DNA of 64,000 nucleotides from Pseudomonas denitrificans (nom. rej.) (GCF_008807415.1 NZ_CP043626.1:6796501-6860500); one strand, 5' to 3'; shown: positions 43,614 to 53,019, counted from the first letter of the stretch. The notes: generated by a model not told the origin, from the sequence alone. Made by a program: numbers and translations.

Positions 43614-44777
43614 TCACAGCAACCTGTCCAGCATTCCGCCCTGTTCCAGCAGGCGCCGGGCGACGATGACCCGCATGATCTCGTTGGTGCCTTCGAGGAT
43701 CTGGTGCACGCGGCTGTCGCGCACCCAGCGCTCCAGCGGGTAGTCGTTGAGGTAGCCGTAGCCGCCGTGCAGCTGCAGCGCCTCGTTGCACAGGGCGAAG
43801 CAGCGGTCGGTGGCGAAACGCTTAGCCATGGCGCAATACAGGGTCGCCTCGCCGTCCTTGTGGTCCAGCTTGTGCGCGGCCAGGCGCACCATCTGCCGGC
43901 TGGCGGTGAGATCGGTGAGCATGTCGGCGAGCTTGAACTGCAGGGCCTGGAACTCGGCCAGCGCCTTGCCGAACTGCTTGCGCTCCTCGACGTAGCGCAG
44001 CGACTGCTCCAGCGCCGCCTGGGCCGCGCCGAGGGAGCAACTGGCGATGTTCAGGCGGCCGCCGTCCAGGCCCTTCATGGCGTAGACGAAGCCCTGGCCC
44101 TCCGGGCCGATGCGGTTGCCGGCGGGGATGCGCACGCCTTCGAAGGTGATGGTGCGGGTCGGCTGGGCCTTCCAGCCCATCTTGTCTTCGTTGCGGCCGT
44201 AGCGGATGCCCTCGGCGTTGGCCGGCACCAGGAAGCACGAAATGCCCTTGGCGCCTTCCTCGCCGGTGCGCGCCATGACGATCAGCACGTCGGTGGAGCC
44301 GGCGCCGGAAATGAAGGTCTTGGCGCCGTCGAGTACGTAGTCATCGCCGTCGCGTTTGGCGCGGGTGCGCAGGCGCGCGGCGTCGGAGCCGGCGTCCGGC
44401 TCGGTCAGGCAGTAGGAGGCCAGCAGCTCGCCGCCGATCAGCCCCGGCAGCCACTGCTCCTTGAGCGCGGCGTCGCCGAAGCTTGAGAGCATCCAGCTGG
44501 CCATGTTGTGGATGGTCATGTAGGCGGTGGTGGCGACGCAGCCTGCGGCCAGTTGCTCGAAGATCAGCGAGGCGGACAGGCGCGACAGGCCCAGGCCGCC
44601 GTCTTGCTCGGCGATGTACAGGCCCAGGTAGCCCTGTTCGGCGGCGCGGCGGATCACTTCCACCGGGAAGTGGTGCTGGCGGTCCCAGTCGGCGGCGTGG
44701 GGCGCCAGTTCGCGGCTGGCGAAGGCGCGGGCGCTCTCCACCAGCAGGCGTTGTTCTTCGGACAGATCGAAATGCAT
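43614..44777 (-). CDS. Acyl-CoA dehydrogenase, probably isobutyryl-CoA dehydrogenase
   Basis: The 387-aa flavoenzyme starts MHFDLSEEQRLLVESARAFA. It shows the acyl-CoA dehydrogenase signatures CLTEPDAGSDAAR (~125-140), QFGKALAEFQALQFKLADM (~270) and the C-terminal HQILEGTNEIMR, whose Glu is the catalytic base in the ACAD8/IBD class. FAD-dependent oxidation of isobutyryl-CoA to methacrylyl-CoA is the first step of the pathway encoded here, with electrons passed to ETF. It leads the cluster and is divergent from an AraC regulator. Related short-branched-chain substrates cannot be excluded. Confidence 0.9.
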   Translation of the reverse strand: MHFDLSEEQRLLVESARAFASRELAPHAADWDRQHHFPVEVIRRAAEQGYLGLYIAEQDGGLGLSRLSASLIFEQLAAGCVATTAYMTIHNMASWMLSSFGDAALKEQWLPGLIGGELLASYCLTEPDAGSDAARLRTRAKRDGDDYVLDGAKTFISGAGSTDVLIVMARTGEEGAKGISCFLVPANAEGIRYGRNEDKMGWKAQPTRTITFEGVRIPAGNRIGPEGQGFVYAMKGLDGGRLNIASCSLGAAQAALEQSLRYVEERKQFGKALAEFQALQFKLADMLTDLTASRQMVRLAAHKLDHKDGEATLYCAMAKRFATDRCFALCNEALQLHGGYGYLNDYPLERWVRDSRVHQILEGTNEIMRVIVARRLLEQGGMLDRLL

Positions 44778-44949
44778 GCAGCTACCTCTGTTTGTTCTTG
44801 TCGGCTACCGCTTCGCGCTCGTGGCGCGCGCTTATTGGGCTCTTGGGTAAAGAGTCCTTCGGTTATAGCCGTTGCGCCATCGGCTGTGGATTGACGATCT
44901 TGTGCTGGGGATGGACGATCTTGGTATTGCCGATCCCGGATTCGTGCCC

Positions 44950-45828
44950 ATGTCCCGTCCACTGATCTCTACCTGGCCGCTGCCGCAGCAGGGCGTGCGC
45001 TTCATCACCCCGCCACGCCTGCGCCGCGCGCTGGATCGCCATCCGCTGGGCCAGGCCTGCTATCCGCTGGCGCTGGGCTACTACCCGGCAGCGGTAGGGC
45101 ATCGCATGGAGCGGGAAGACCCGGACGATCACCTGCTGATCTACTGCAGCGCAGGGCTCGGCTGGCTGGAAACGGCGGATGGACGATTCGAGGTCGCCGG
45201 CGGTGATCTGCTGGTGCTGCCCAAGGGCCGCGCCCACGCTTATGGCGCCGACCTGCAGCAACCCTGGTCGATCTTCTGGGTGCACCTGGAAGGCCGGCTG
45301 GCCGAGGATTTCCTGCGCCCGCTGGGCAAGTCGCCGCGCCTGCGCGTGGGCGTGCAGCCGCGCATTCTCGGTGAGTTCGATGCGCTGTTGGCGCTGCGCC
45401 GGCAAGGCCTGAGCCTGCCGCACTTCATCCATGCCGCCCACCTGCTGCAGAGCCTGCTGACCTCGCTGGCCCTGCGCCCGGCGCGGGCGCGGCTGAAGTC
45501 CGGACGGGTACTGGACGTGGAGGCGGTGCAGGCGATGATGCGCGAGCACCTGCACGATGCGCTGAACCTCGACGAGCTGGCGGCGCAGTTCCGCCTGTCG
45601 CGCTTCCACTTCGCCAAGACCTACCGCGCGCTGACCGGCCAGGCGCCGATCCAGGACTTCATCCGGCTGAAGATGACCCACGCCTGCCGGCTGCTCGACC
45701 AGGGCAACCTGGAAGTACGCCAGGTGGCTGAGCAACTGGGCTACGCCGACCCGTACTACTTCTCGCGGCTGTTCAAGAGCGTGGTGGGCATGGCGCCCAG
45801 TCACTACCGGGCGCTGCACACCGGCTGA
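44950..45828 (+). CDS. AraC-family regulator, probable MmsR-type control of valine genes
   Basis: The 292-aa protein (start MSRPLISTWPLPQQGVRFIT) has an N-terminal cupin sensing domain (~30-160, with GGDLLVLPKGRAHAY). Its C-terminal double HTH is at ~190-290 (LNLDELAAQFRLSRFHFAKTYRALTG and VRQVAEQLGYADPYYFSRLFKS). It is divergent from the acyl-CoA dehydrogenase gene, so regulation of that cluster is likely; P. aeruginosa MmsR plays this role for mmsAB. Start is uncertain: an ATG at 44911 and a TTG at 44872 are in frame and none has a strong ribosome-binding site. Its stop lies 1 bp from the convergent binding-protein gene. Confidence 0.85.
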   Translation: MSRPLISTWPLPQQGVRFITPPRLRRALDRHPLGQACYPLALGYYPAAVGHRMEREDPDDHLLIYCSAGLGWLETADGRFEVAGGDLLVLPKGRAHAYGADLQQPWSIFWVHLEGRLAEDFLRPLGKSPRLRVGVQPRILGEFDALLALRRQGLSLPHFIHAAHLLQSLLTSLALRPARARLKSGRVLDVEAVQAMMREHLHDALNLDELAAQFRLSRFHFAKTYRALTGQAPIQDFIRLKMTHACRLLDQGNLEVRQVAEQLGYADPYYFSRLFKSVVGMAPSHYRALHTG

Positions 45829-45829
45829 G

Positions 45830-47077
45830 TCATTGCAGGGTCAGCGGCTTGCCCGCGGCGCTGCGCTCGGCCTGCCATTCGGCGAGGGAGGGGGCTGCCT
45901 CAGGGCCGTCCATGTGCTCGACGATCTCGAAGTAGTCCTGGTGCAGCGGGCTGCGCATCACCTCGTCGCGCGGTTTCACCTTCACCACGTAGACACGCTG
46001 GATGTTCTGGTGGTCGAAGTCGCGCCATTGCTGCTCGCCCTTGAGCAGGCTGTAGCGGTGGCCTTCCAGCGCCTTGACCAGCGCGTCGCTGTCCAGGCTG
46101 CCGCTGCGCCGGGCGGCGTCGGCCCACTGGTAGACGATGCTGTAGGCCGAGGCGGCGGAGCTGGCGGGGTAGACGCCGTAGCGCTGGGTGAAATCGCGCA
46201 CGAAGGCCTGGCCGCGCGCCGAGCCTTCGCGCTCAGGGACCTGCCAGGTCCAGGGTTCGGTGCCGATCACGCCCTGCATCAGGCCGGGCCCGGCCAGCTC
46301 GACCATGCTCTGGGTGAGGTTGGGCGCGATGATCTGGTGGTTGCGCGTCAGGCCCAGTTCATCGGCGATACGCATGGCGTGTACCAGGTCCTCGCCGAAC
46401 AGCGCCAGGACCAGCACGTCGGCCTTGCTCGCGGCCGCCTGGGTCAGCGCATCGCGGTAATCGGAAAGGCGTGCGCCGGGAAAGGGCACCTTGATCGACG
46501 GGTGCCGGGCGGCGTCTTCGGTGCCGGTGTAGTGGCGCAGCGAGCTTTCGGTGGTCAGGCCCCAGGTGTAGTTGGCGGTGACGTAGAAGTAGCGCTTGCC
46601 CGGCAGCGTGCGGCCCAGGTAGTTGCCCAGCGCGCGGGCACTCATCCAGGCGCTGTTGCACTCGCGGAACATGTAGCGCTGGCCGTCCTTGCCGGTGGTG
46701 TCGTTGGAGTAGGTGAGGGTGCCGAAGTACAGCAACTTCTTCTGCGCCGCCCGTTCTCCGGCGGCGATGGCTACCGCGCTGGAGGCGCCGCCGAAGAACA
46801 TCGCCGCGCCGTCGGCGGCCATGGCGTCGATATTGCGCAGGGCCTTTTCCGGGCGCGAGGCGTCGTCCTTGCTCAGCAGATGCAGCGGCCGGCCGAGCAC
46901 GCCGCCCTGGGCGTTGATCTCGTCGATGGCCAGCAGCGCGCCGCGCATCTGCGCGAGGCCTTCTTCCTTGTAGGAGCCGGTGCGGGGGTAATTGAGGCCG
47001 AGGTTGATCGGTTCGGCGGCTTGCGCCAGGCAGCTGAAGGCAGCCACCAGCGAGAGTGCGGCAGTCAGAAAGCGCAT
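45830..47077 (-). CDS. Solitary periplasmic ligand-binding protein (Peripla_BP_6, LivJ/UrtA-like)
   Basis: The 415-aa protein has a signal peptide (MRFLTAALSLVAAFSCLAQA, cleavage near residue 20) and a type I periplasmic-binding fold of the branched-chain amide/urea class (EPINLGLNYPRTGSYKEEGLAQ; FGGASSAVAIAAGERAAQ). No permease or ATPase gene adjoins it, so it may feed a distant importer or present a ligand to a sensor kinase. The SYKEEG stretch departs from the usual TGPxAxxG. It is convergent with the AraC gene. Ligand is unknown. Confidence 0.82.
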   Translation of the reverse strand: MRFLTAALSLVAAFSCLAQAAEPINLGLNYPRTGSYKEEGLAQMRGALLAIDEINAQGGVLGRPLHLLSKDDASRPEKALRNIDAMAADGAAMFFGGASSAVAIAAGERAAQKKLLYFGTLTYSNDTTGKDGQRYMFRECNSAWMSARALGNYLGRTLPGKRYFYVTANYTWGLTTESSLRHYTGTEDAARHPSIKVPFPGARLSDYRDALTQAAASKADVLVLALFGEDLVHAMRIADELGLTRNHQIIAPNLTQSMVELAGPGLMQGVIGTEPWTWQVPEREGSARGQAFVRDFTQRYGVYPASSAASAYSIVYQWADAARRSGSLDSDALVKALEGHRYSLLKGEQQWRDFDHQNIQRVYVVKVKPRDEVMRSPLHQDYFEIVEHMDGPEAAPSLAEWQAERSAAGKPLTLQ

Positions 47078-47286
47078 GTTCGTTCCCTGTTGTTTTTATT
47101 GGCGGGTGAAGCGAAGAGGGGACTGTGCACAGACTGGCCGGCCACTCCCATTGGCCTTTGGTCGAATCCGGACGTGGTCGATGGACGCAGGATGGCGCGC
47201 GGCGTCGCCTGTGCTGGCGTGCTCGACCGTGCGCGCAGCGGCGGGGCTCGCTAGTCTGCGCCGACGACAAGAAGAAGGACTGCCCG

Positions 47287-47841
47287 ATGCTGCCCGTGAT
47301 CGCCGAACTGCTGCTCACCCTGGCCTGCGCCGTCGCCGCCTGGCTCGCCCTGCGTGAGCAGATGGGCTGGCGCGCGCTGGGCTTCCTGTCCATGGGCATC
47401 GCGGCGCTGCTGGGCGCGCTGGAGTATGGCGGCGTCGCGGCATTGTCTGAGGCGCATCATCTGGCGAGCGTGGTGTCCGGCGCCGTAGGCCTGCCGTTGA
47501 TCGCGCTTGGGCGCCTGTCCGGTGGGCCCGGCCGGCAATTGGTGGTGCTGGTGATCGGCGTGCTGCTGGTGTTCCTGGCGCAGCTCTCGCTGGTGAGCAA
47601 CCTGATCGCCTTGCTGGTCATCGCCTGGCCCGGTCGCTCCCGGCGCTATGCGCTGGCGCTGCTTGGCGCGCTGCTGTTCATCGGTAGCGGCCTGCTGATC
47701 GGCACCCGTGGCGAACTGGCCGGCGTGCCGCGCCGCGAGCTGTTCCACCTGGGGCTGACGGTCGCCGTCTCGGTGTGGATTCTGGCTGGCCTGGGCAGTG
47801 GTGCACCGCGCTTGCCGGGCTCCTGGGCGGTGTGGCACTAG
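47287..47841 (+). CDS. Small multi-pass membrane protein of unknown function
   Basis: The 184-aa protein has about six hydrophobic segments almost without loops, starting MLPVIAELLLTLACAVAAWL and ending LTVAVSVWILAGLGSG. GAAGGA lies 7 bases before the ATG. It resembles unnamed Pseudomonas membrane proteins just upstream of ung. No motif for transport or catalysis is visible. The 209-bp region upstream, shared with the divergent binding-protein gene, contains no other feature I can support. Confidence 0.75.
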   Translation: MLPVIAELLLTLACAVAAWLALREQMGWRALGFLSMGIAALLGALEYGGVAALSEAHHLASVVSGAVGLPLIALGRLSGGPGRQLVVLVIGVLLVFLAQLSLVSNLIALLVIAWPGRSRRYALALLGALLFIGSGLLIGTRGELAGVPRRELFHLGLTVAVSVWILAGLGSGAPRLPGSWAVWH

Positions 47842-47904
47842 TCGCCTTGACTTGGCCGGGGCGCTTGCTTAGCGTGCCGGTTCGTTTCACCAGGCAGACG
47901 TACC

Positions 47905-48597
47905 ATGACCCACGACGACCGGATCAAGCTGGAACCCAGCTGGAAAGAAGCCCTCCATGAGGAGTTCGAAAAACCCTACATGAAGCAGCTGGGCGAGTTC
48001 CTGCGCACGGAGAAGGCCGCCGGCAAGGTGATCTTCCCGCCCGGCCCGCTGATCTTCAACGCGCTGAACACCACGCCGCTGGAGCGCATCAAGGTCGTCA
48101 TCATCGGCCAGGACCCGTACCACGGTCCCGGCCAGGCCCACGGGCTGTGCTTCTCGGTACAACCGGGCGTGCCGACGCCGCCGTCGCTGCAGAACATCTA
48201 TAAAGAGCTGCAACGCGACCTCAACCTGCCGATCCCCAGCCACGGCTACCTGCAGCACTGGGCCGAGCAGGGCGTGCTGCTGCTCAACACCTCGCTCACC
48301 GTCGAGCAGGCCCGCGCCGGCTCCCACGCCCAGGCGGGCTGGGGCCCGTTCACCGACAAGGTGATCGAAGTGGTCAGCCAGCGCTGCGAAAACCTGGTGT
48401 TCCTGCTCTGGGGTTCCCACGCACAGAGTAAGCAGAAGCTGATCGACGCGCAGAAGCACCTGGTGCTCAAGTCCGCGCACCCGTCGCCGCTCTCCGCCTA
48501 TCGCGGCTTCCTCGGCAACGGCCACTTCAGCCGCACCAACAAGTTCCTCGAACAGCACGGCCTGACGCCCATCGACTGGTCGCTGCCGCCGCTTTAA
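47905..48597 (+). CDS. ung: Uracil-DNA glycosylase
   Basis: The 230-aa family 1 UDG removes uracil from DNA to start base-excision repair. The water-activating loop GQDPYHG lies at 68-74 (catalytic Asp70), the uracil-binding LLLNTSLTV near 130, and the C-terminal DNA-intercalation loop HPSPLS near 193. Length matches E. coli Ung (229 aa). It is convergent with tctA. Synteny ung-tct is shared with P. aeruginosa PA0750 onward (recalled). Confidence 0.97.
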   Translation: MTHDDRIKLEPSWKEALHEEFEKPYMKQLGEFLRTEKAAGKVIFPPGPLIFNALNTTPLERIKVVIIGQDPYHGPGQAHGLCFSVQPGVPTPPSLQNIYKELQRDLNLPIPSHGYLQHWAEQGVLLLNTSLTVEQARAGSHAQAGWGPFTDKVIEVVSQRCENLVFLLWGSHAQSKQKLIDAQKHLVLKSAHPSPLSAYRGFLGNGHFSRTNKFLEQHGLTPIDWSLPPL

Positions 48598-48604
48598 CCG
48601 CCCC

Positions 48605-48634
48605 AAAAAAGAGGCCCGCACAAAGGCGGGCCTT
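48605..48634 (-). terminator. Rho-independent terminator between ung and tctA
   Basis: AGGCCCGC (48612-48619) pairs with GCGGGCCT (48626-48633). On the minus strand CTTTTTT follows, which fits the end of the tctCBA operon; on the plus strand the tail is poor. Confidence 0.85.
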
Positions 48635-48674
48635 GAAAGTCGCCGCGCGTCTCGACGCGGCGAGCGTGGTTGCT

Positions 48675-50195
48675 TTACGCGGCGTCAGCCACGGCCTCGC
48701 GGGAACGGCGTGCGCGCTTGCGCCAGGCGCGGTACAGCGGCAGGCCGAGCATCAGGGCGACCAGTGCCCAGGTGCCGATGGCGATGGGGCTGGACCAGAG
48801 GATGCCCAGTTCGCCGTTGGAGATGGACAGCGCGCGGCGCAGGTTCTGTTCCATCAGCCCGCCGAGGATGAAGCCCAGCAGCAGCGGCGACAGCGGGAAG
48901 TCCAGCTTGCGCAGGATGTAGCCGAGGATGCCGATGGCGACCATCAGGAACAGGTCGAAGGTGGTGGCGTGCACGGCATAGACGCCGATGGCGGTGATGA
49001 TTGCGATGCCCGGCACCAGCGCCCAGTTCGGCACCGAGAGGATGCGGGTGAACACCCGCACCATCGGCACGTTGAGGATGATCAGCATGACGTTGGCGAT
49101 GAACAGCGAGGCGATCAGGCCCCAGACGATGTTCGGCTGTTCCTGGAACAGCAGCGGGCCGGGGGTGATGTTGTACAGGCTGAGCGCGCCGATCATCACC
49201 GCGGTGGTGCCCGAACCGGGGACGCCGAGGGTCAGCATCGGCACAAGGGCGCCGCAGGCGGAGGCGCCGATGGCGGTTTCCGGGGCGGCCAGGCCGCGCA
49301 GGTCGCCCTTGCCGAACTTGCCGGTGTCACCGGCCAGTTTCTTCTCGGTCATGTAGGCCACGGCGCTGGCCAGGGTCGCACCGGCGCCGGGCAGCACGCC
49401 CATGATGAAGCCGAGCAGCCCGCAGCGGACGTTGACCACGGCCACCGAGGCGGCTTCCTTCATGTTGAACAGCATGCGCCCGCTGGCCTCGACCATCTTG
49501 TGGCCGTGGTGGGTCTTCTCCAGCAGCAGGAGGATCTCGCTCACCGAGAACAGGCCCAGCACCAGCACGACGAACTGGATGCCGTCGGAGACGTGGATGT
49601 TGTCGAAGGTGAAGCGGTACACGCCGCTGTTGGCGTCGATCCCGACGCTGGACAGGAACAGCCCGAGCAGCGCCGCCAACAGGGTCTTCAGCGGCCGGTC
49701 GCCGGCCAGTCCGCCGAGGGCGACGATGGCGAAGACCATCAGTACGAAGTATTCCGCGGGGCCGAAGGCGATGGCCCATTTCGCCAGCAGCGGGGCGAAC
49801 AGCACCATGCCGCAGGTGGCGATGAAGGCGCCGATGAACGAGCTCCAGGCCGACAGCGACAGGGCCACGCCGGCCAGGCCGTTGCGTGCCATGGGGTAGC
49901 CGTCGAGGGTGGTCATCACGGTGGAGGCTTCGCCGGGGATGTTCAGCAGGATCGAGGAAATCCGCCCGCCGTATTCGCAGCCCAGGTACACGGCGGCCAG
50001 CAGGATCAGCGCCGACTCCGGCGGCAGGCCGAGGGCGAAGGCCACCGGGATCAGCAGGGCCACGCCGTTGATCGGGCCCAGGCCCGGCAGCAGGCCGACG
50101 ACGGTGCCGATCAGGGTGCCGATCAGCGCGGTGATGAGGTTGTACGGGCTCAGGGCGACGCCAAAGCCCTGTCCGAGATAGCTCAAAGTTTCCAT
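48675..50195 (-). CDS. tctA: Tripartite tricarboxylate transporter large membrane subunit
   Basis: The 506-aa inner-membrane protein has about 11-12 hydrophobic segments and the two glycine/proline-rich TctA signatures, TVVGLLPGLGPINGVALLIP near residue 31 and GVLPGAGATLASAVAYMTEK near 270. It is the main transport channel for citrate or related tricarboxylates, working with TctB and the binding protein TctC. It follows tctB by 10 bp. The basic C-terminal tail (RAWRKRARRSREAV) is cytoplasmic. Confidence 0.94.
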   Translation of the reverse strand: METLSYLGQGFGVALSPYNLITALIGTLIGTVVGLLPGLGPINGVALLIPVAFALGLPPESALILLAAVYLGCEYGGRISSILLNIPGEASTVMTTLDGYPMARNGLAGVALSLSAWSSFIGAFIATCGMVLFAPLLAKWAIAFGPAEYFVLMVFAIVALGGLAGDRPLKTLLAALLGLFLSSVGIDANSGVYRFTFDNIHVSDGIQFVVLVLGLFSVSEILLLLEKTHHGHKMVEASGRMLFNMKEAASVAVVNVRCGLLGFIMGVLPGAGATLASAVAYMTEKKLAGDTGKFGKGDLRGLAAPETAIGASACGALVPMLTLGVPGSGTTAVMIGALSLYNITPGPLLFQEQPNIVWGLIASLFIANVMLIILNVPMVRVFTRILSVPNWALVPGIAIITAIGVYAVHATTFDLFLMVAIGILGYILRKLDFPLSPLLLGFILGGLMEQNLRRALSISNGELGILWSSPIAIGTWALVALMLGLPLYRAWRKRARRSREAVADAA

Positions 50196-50205
50196 GACGA
50201 GTTCC

Positions 50206-50673
50206 TCAGAGCAGGGGGTCGAGGATGCCCAGCGGCAGCGGGACGTCCAAAGTGCGGTCGAACAGCACGTAGAGGCCGATGGCGAGCAGCGTCGCGGTGA
50301 TCACGCTGGCCACCGGGCGGCCGCCGTAGATCAGCGCGATGAAGGTGCCGATCATCGCGCTCGCCGGGATGAAGCCCAGCGGCTCGAACAGGCCGGCATA
50401 CACCGCCAGCAGCACGACGCAGAGCACCACCTTGCCCAGTAGCGCGCCTTCCAGCGCAGGTTCGTCTTCCTCGCGCTTGATCGGCGTGGGACGGGCGATC
50501 AGCCAGGCCAGGCCCACGGCCATCAGGCCAAGGCAGAGCAGCGGGTAGGCGCGCGGGCCGACCGGTTCGTAGGAGAAGGGCGCCTGGAGCTGCCAGGCGA
50601 TCAGGGCGAAGGCGACGCAGGCGAACAGCCAGGCGCCGGCGAACAGCCGCTGGAAGAGGCTGGTACGGGACAT
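50206..50673 (-). CDS. tctB: Tripartite tricarboxylate transporter small membrane subunit
   Basis: The 155-aa protein has four predicted membrane helices (LFAGAWLFACVAFALIAW; YPLLCLGLMAVGLAWLIA; LGKVVLCVVLLAVYAGLF; SVITATLLAIGLYVLF). This is the usual size and topology of TctB. A charged cytoplasmic loop (RPTPIKREEDEPALEG) lies between helices two and three. It sits between tctC (49 bp upstream) and tctA. Confidence 0.93.
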   Translation of the reverse strand: MSRTSLFQRLFAGAWLFACVAFALIAWQLQAPFSYEPVGPRAYPLLCLGLMAVGLAWLIARPTPIKREEDEPALEGALLGKVVLCVVLLAVYAGLFEPLGFIPASAMIGTFIALIYGGRPVASVITATLLAIGLYVLFDRTLDVPLPLGILDPLL

Positions 50674-50722
50674 GGGAAGTCTCCTGGCGCCGCCTTCGCG
50701 GAAGACGGCGCCGCTCGGGGCG

Positions 50723-51700
50723 TTACTGGATGAGGCCGAACTCGCGGGCCAGCTGCTTGTACTGGGCGACCTGCTGCTTCACGTAGGCGTCCAGTTCCGG
50801 GCCGGTCATGGCGAAGGGGAACAGCTCGCGCTGGTCGCGCAGCCTGGCGAAGTCTTCCGAGGCCAGCAGCTTGTCGAAGGAGGCCTTCCAGAACTGGTAG
50901 TCCTCTTCGCTCACCTTCGGCCCGACGTAGAAGCCGCGCACCACTGGCCAGACGATGTCGAAGCCCTGCTCCTTGGCGGTCGGGATGTCGGCCATGCCTT
51001 CATCCTTCAGGCGCTCCTCGGAGAACACCGCGAGGATGCGCATCTTGCCCGCGCGGATGTGTGGCATGGAGTCGGAGATGTCCGTGCTGCCCACCTGAAT
51101 GTGCCCGCCCAGCAGCGCCGTGGCGATCTCGCCGCCGCCTTCCAGCGCGACGTAGCGCAGCTGCTTCGGGTCGATGCCGGCGGCCTTGGCGATCAGCGCG
51201 GTCTGCATCCAGTCCTGGCTGCCGACGGTGCCGCCGGAGCCGATCACCACCTTGCCCGGGTCGGCCTTGAGCGCGGCCACCAGGTCACCGAGGTTCTGGT
51301 ACGGCGAATCGCTGGGCACGGCGATGGCGCCGTAGCTGGTGCCGACGGCGGCCAGCCACTTCACGGCGTTCTCGTCGAAGCGGCCGAACTTGCCCTGGGC
51401 CAGGTTCAGCAGCGAGCCGCTGGAGAAGGCGGTGATGGTGTTGCCGTCGGCCGGACGCTGGGCGACCACCGCGTTGTAGGCCACGGCGCCGACGCCGCCG
51501 GGCATGTAGGTGACGCGCATCGGCTTGGTCAGCAGCTTCTCGTCCACCAGGGCGCTCTGCGCCAGCTTGCAGGTGAGGTCGAAGCCGCCGCCGGGGGATG
51601 CCGGGGCGATGCATTCCGGGCGCTTGGGCTCGGCCATCAGTTGGCTGGCGGCGAGCAGGGTGGCGCCGGCGAGGGTCAGGTTGCGCAGGACGGTGGTCAT
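50723..51700 (-). CDS. tctC: Periplasmic tricarboxylate-binding protein
   Basis: The 325-aa TctC/Bug-family protein has a signal peptide ending near SQLMA (~23). The mature start PKRPECIAPASPGGGFDLTC contains the PGGGFD loop that binds the ligand carboxylate; the conserved GTVGSQDWMQTAL segment forms the second lobe contact. It delivers citrate-like substrates to TctAB. First gene of the tctCBA operon, 29 bp after the porin gene stop, so the porin and transporter are probably cotranscribed. Confidence 0.93.
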   Translation of the reverse strand: MTTVLRNLTLAGATLLAASQLMAEPKRPECIAPASPGGGFDLTCKLAQSALVDEKLLTKPMRVTYMPGGVGAVAYNAVVAQRPADGNTITAFSSGSLLNLAQGKFGRFDENAVKWLAAVGTSYGAIAVPSDSPYQNLGDLVAALKADPGKVVIGSGGTVGSQDWMQTALIAKAAGIDPKQLRYVALEGGGEIATALLGGHIQVGSTDISDSMPHIRAGKMRILAVFSEERLKDEGMADIPTAKEQGFDIVWPVVRGFYVGPKVSEEDYQFWKASFDKLLASEDFARLRDQRELFPFAMTGPELDAYVKQQVAQYKQLAREFGLIQ

Positions 51701-51729
51701 GGTGCGATGCCTCTCTTGTTGTTGTCGGT

Positions 51730-53019
51730 TTACCAGATCGCCAGGGAGTAGCTGAGATAGATACGCGTCTCGTCGGCGTCCCGCGCGAAGCTGGAACGGT
51801 AGGTGGCGTTACGCACGCGCACCGCGACGTCCTTGAGCGGGCCGCTCTGGATCACGTACTTGATGTCGGTGTTGCGCTCCCATTCCTTGCCGTGACCGTC
51901 CATGCCATTGATTTTGGCATTGTCACCGCTGATGTAGCGATTCATCAGGGTCAGGCCGGGCAGGCCGAGGCCGGCGAAGTCGTAGTCGTGGCGGACCTGC
52001 CAGGAGCGCTCGTCGGTCTCGGCGAAGTCGCCGACCTGGACGAAGTTGACGAGGTAGGGGTTGCTGCCGTCGATGTAGGGGAAGGCGCTGTCGCCGCTCA
52101 TCTGCTGCCAGCCGAGGCTGAACTTGTTGGCGCCCAGGGCGTAGCCGAGCATGCCGTTGAAGGCGCGGTTGTCGATCTCGCCGCCGCGCGCCTCGCCCTG
52201 GTCGTCACTGATGGCCAGGCGCACATCGGCGCTGAATTTTCCGGGGCCCAGCGGGTAGCTGGCGAGCAGGCCGACGAAGTGCTGGCGGTAGACCTCGTCC
52301 AGCTGCGCGTAGTGGTAACGGCCGGTGAGGTTGTCGGTGAACTGGTAGTCGCCGCCGGCCAGGTCGTAGTGCTTGCCCTCGGCGCTGCCACCGGAGAAGC
52401 GGCGGTTCTTGTTGTTCAGCGCCAGGTCGGTGAAGTCGGTGGAGTCGCGGTCCTTCACTTTCTCCAGGCGCCCGCCGGTGAAGTTCAGGCCCGGCAGGTC
52501 GGTGGAGTTGAGCAGGCCGCCCTCGAAGGTCTGCGGGAACAGGCGGCTGTCGTTGGGCTGCAGGGTGGGCAGGTCGGGGATCAGGCTGCCGATCTTCAGC
52601 TCCGTCTCGGAGGCCTTGAACTTGGCGGTCAGGCCGAGCTTGCTGTACTCGTCGGCGGCGCGGCCGTCATCGTGGGTCGGCAGCAGGCCGGTGCCGGTGC
52701 GGTCCGGGGAGGAGTCGAGCTTCAGACCGAGCATGCCCATGGCATCCAGGCCGACGCCGATGGTGCCGGGGGTGTAGCCGGACTGGAAGTCGAGGATGAA
52801 ACCCTGCGCCCATTCTTCGCGCTTGGACTGGCCGGCGCCGTCGCGGAAATCACGGTTGAAGTAGATGTTCTGGGTGCTGAGCGTGGCGCTGCTGTCTTCG
52901 ACGAAGCCGGCGGCTTCGCACAGCGGGGCGACCCCGGCGAAAGCCAGCAGGGCGGGAGTCAGACAGCGGGAGTTGGGCTTGGAAAAAGCCGGTGCAGCCA
53001 AAGGCCGGGCGGTGGGCAT
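51730..53019 (-). CDS. opdH: OprD-family outer-membrane porin, OpdH-like
   Basis: The 429-aa OprD-family 18-stranded barrel has alternating β-strand patterns and a typical end in an aromatic residue (RIYLSYSLAIW). The start of the mature protein, GFVEDSSATLSTQNIYFNRDF, is the family N-terminus. The assigned ATG gives a ~37-residue leader ending LAFAGVAPLCEA. Located directly before tctCBA and divergent from tctDE, it corresponds to P. aeruginosa OpdH (PA0755), a tricarboxylate-inducible porin. The symbol is by synteny. Confidence 0.88.
   Translation of the reverse strand: MPTARPLAAPAFSKPNSRCLTPALLAFAGVAPLCEAAGFVEDSSATLSTQNIYFNRDFRDGAGQSKREEWAQGFILDFQSGYTPGTIGVGLDAMGMLGLKLDSSPDRTGTGLLPTHDDGRAADEYSKLGLTAKFKASETELKIGSLIPDLPTLQPNDSRLFPQTFEGGLLNSTDLPGLNFTGGRLEKVKDRDSTDFTDLALNNKNRRFSGGSAEGKHYDLAGGDYQFTDNLTGRYHYAQLDEVYRQHFVGLLASYPLGPGKFSADVRLAISDDQGEARGGEIDNRAFNGMLGYALGANKFSLGWQQMSGDSAFPYIDGSNPYLVNFVQVGDFAETDERSWQVRHDYDFAGLGLPGLTLMNRYISGDNAKINGMDGHGKEWERNTDIKYVIQSGPLKDVAVRVRNATYRSSFARDADETRIYLSYSLAIW

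Noticed and set aside
48633..50300. 555-codon plus-strand frame over tctA
   Set aside because: Composition (Asp/Gln/His/Gly-rich) is that of an antisense shadow; tctA on the minus strand has all family signatures.
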